Shown here: piece by piece, positions 63,665-64,000 of the stretch
Numbering within the stretch: the stretch's first letter is position 1
Layout of the letters: every line of letters starts with the position of its first letter
Origin: Ptiloglossa arizonensis
Lineage: Eukaryota > Arthropoda > Insecta > Hymenoptera > Colletidae
Direction: 5' to 3'
Assembly: GCF_051014685.1 (NCBI RefSeq)
Contig: NW_027478715.1
Span: 593,527 to 657,526, forward strand
DNA: 64,000 nucleotides
Position numbers and translations under genes: made by a program
Notes under the pieces: model-generated
The model's input: the letters and a program-made list of their open reading frames with translations, nothing else
Database searches by the model: none
What the model was told of the DNA's origin: nothing

Positions 63665-64000
63665 TACCGTTGTAATCGGGCGAGTTTCTACTTTCAGATG
63701 CAACAGAAATTTTGCGGATTGGTCAATCCGTTCGCGAGTTATGGCAGTTTGGATGTAAGAAACGCTTGAGAAACTCAAAATTTTCGCAGTTCTGATGCTC
63801 GAAACGAATAACTAGAACGGCCTAGGGGAAAAGTACTCATAGTGTTGTAATCGGGCGAGTTTCTACTTTCAGATGCAACAGAAATTTTGCGAATTGGTCA
63901 ATCCGTTCGCGAGATATGGCAGTTTGGAAGTAAGAAACGCTTGAGAAACTCAAAATTTTCGCAGTTCTGATGCTCGAAACGAATAGCTAGAACGGCCTAG

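Larger units (their letters stand above)
1..64000. repeat. 175-bp satellite DNA array, about 366 head-to-tail monomers
   Basis: The word caacagaaat recurs every 175 bases from position 1 (1, 176, 351, 526 and so on) to 63,701, and every base between recurrences aligns to the same monomer. All copies are in the same orientation, with no inverted copy, foreign insertion or unique spacer. Monomers differ mainly by point substitutions at recurring positions. Eleven small indels occur in the window and their net effect is zero. The consensus is about 44% GC with 13 CpG. A 175-bp unit is close to one nucleosome plus linker, the usual size class of centromeric satellites in plants and animals. That makes a centromeric or heterochromatic locus likely, but this is inference. 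I do not recognise the family. Both window edges cut through the array, so its full length is unknown. Confidence 0.98.
52311..64000. repeat. Array domain III: monomers rich in 'tgtcattccg' and 'gtaggagag' variants
   Basis: The divergent 'aatggccc' lineage is absent here. Two variants that first appear near 46.4-47.3 kb are common in this domain. They are 'ggatttgtcattccg' (about 53,916, 54,791, 54,966, 56,016, 57,241, 60,916, 61,966) and 'tttgtaggagagaaacg' (about 52,547, 53,247, 56,573, 57,798, 60,247, 62,523, 63,223). Seven-monomer and four-monomer HORs are present. The array runs off the right edge. Confidence 0.75.

Noticed and set aside
1..64000. CRISPR array
   Set aside because: The unit is 175 bases with no unique spacers between short repeats. 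Differences are point substitutions over the whole unit, and there are no cas genes.
1..64000. Plant versus insect or other animal assignment
   Set aside because: The 165-180-bp size class occurs in plants, vertebrates and invertebrates. I do not recognise the consensus, and CpG enrichment alone does not settle it.

Overview
The whole 64 kb window is one uninterrupted head-to-tail tandem array of a 175-bp satellite monomer, about 366 copies. All copies lie on the same strand. I found no unique sequence, transposon insertion, inverted monomer, RNA gene or credible protein-coding gene. Counting from the recurring word caacagaaat, the consensus monomer is about 44% GC (32 C, 45 G in 175). It holds 13 CpG where about 8 are expected from base composition. 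An array of this size with a nucleosome-sized unit and layered higher-order repeats points to a eukaryotic centromeric, pericentromeric or other heterochromatic locus. I do not recognise the satellite family and cannot name the species. The lack of CpG depletion argues mildly against a heavily methylated, old array.

Layout. The phase of the monomer word can be followed from base 1 to the end. Only eleven small indels disturb it (near 8004, 22460, 28786, 30333, 30650, 34487, 35234, 39158, 42307, 44461 and 48311), and they sum to zero, so the last monomer is in the same phase as the first. Diagnostic variants divide the array into three domains. Domain I (1 to about 15,100) lacks a divergent 'gaatggccc / cacacataccgtttcaatt' lineage. 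Domain II (about 15,100 to 52,310) is interspersed with it. Domain III (about 52,310 to the end) lacks it again and is rich in 'ggatttgtcattccg' and 'gtaggagag' variants, which begin to appear near 46-47 kb.

Superimposed on the monomers are many local higher-order repeats (HORs) of 2, 3, 4, 5, 7, 11, 18 and 22 monomers. The two largest abut: an 18-mer (3149 bp, about two copies, 37,306-43,637) and a 22-mer (3851 bp, about two copies, 43,952-51,678). Their copies are almost identical, so 37-52 kb looks like the most recently amplified core.

Within each monomer, three elements are worth a second look. The first is a 7-bp-arm dyad (CGGATTG-GT-CAATCCG). The second is a pair of partial matches to the CENP-B box. 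The third is a pair of splice-site-like words bracketing an in-frame 57-nt segment. All functional readings of these are hypotheses. The open reading frames in the window are read-through of satellite monomers (175 is not a multiple of 3) and are not annotated as genes.
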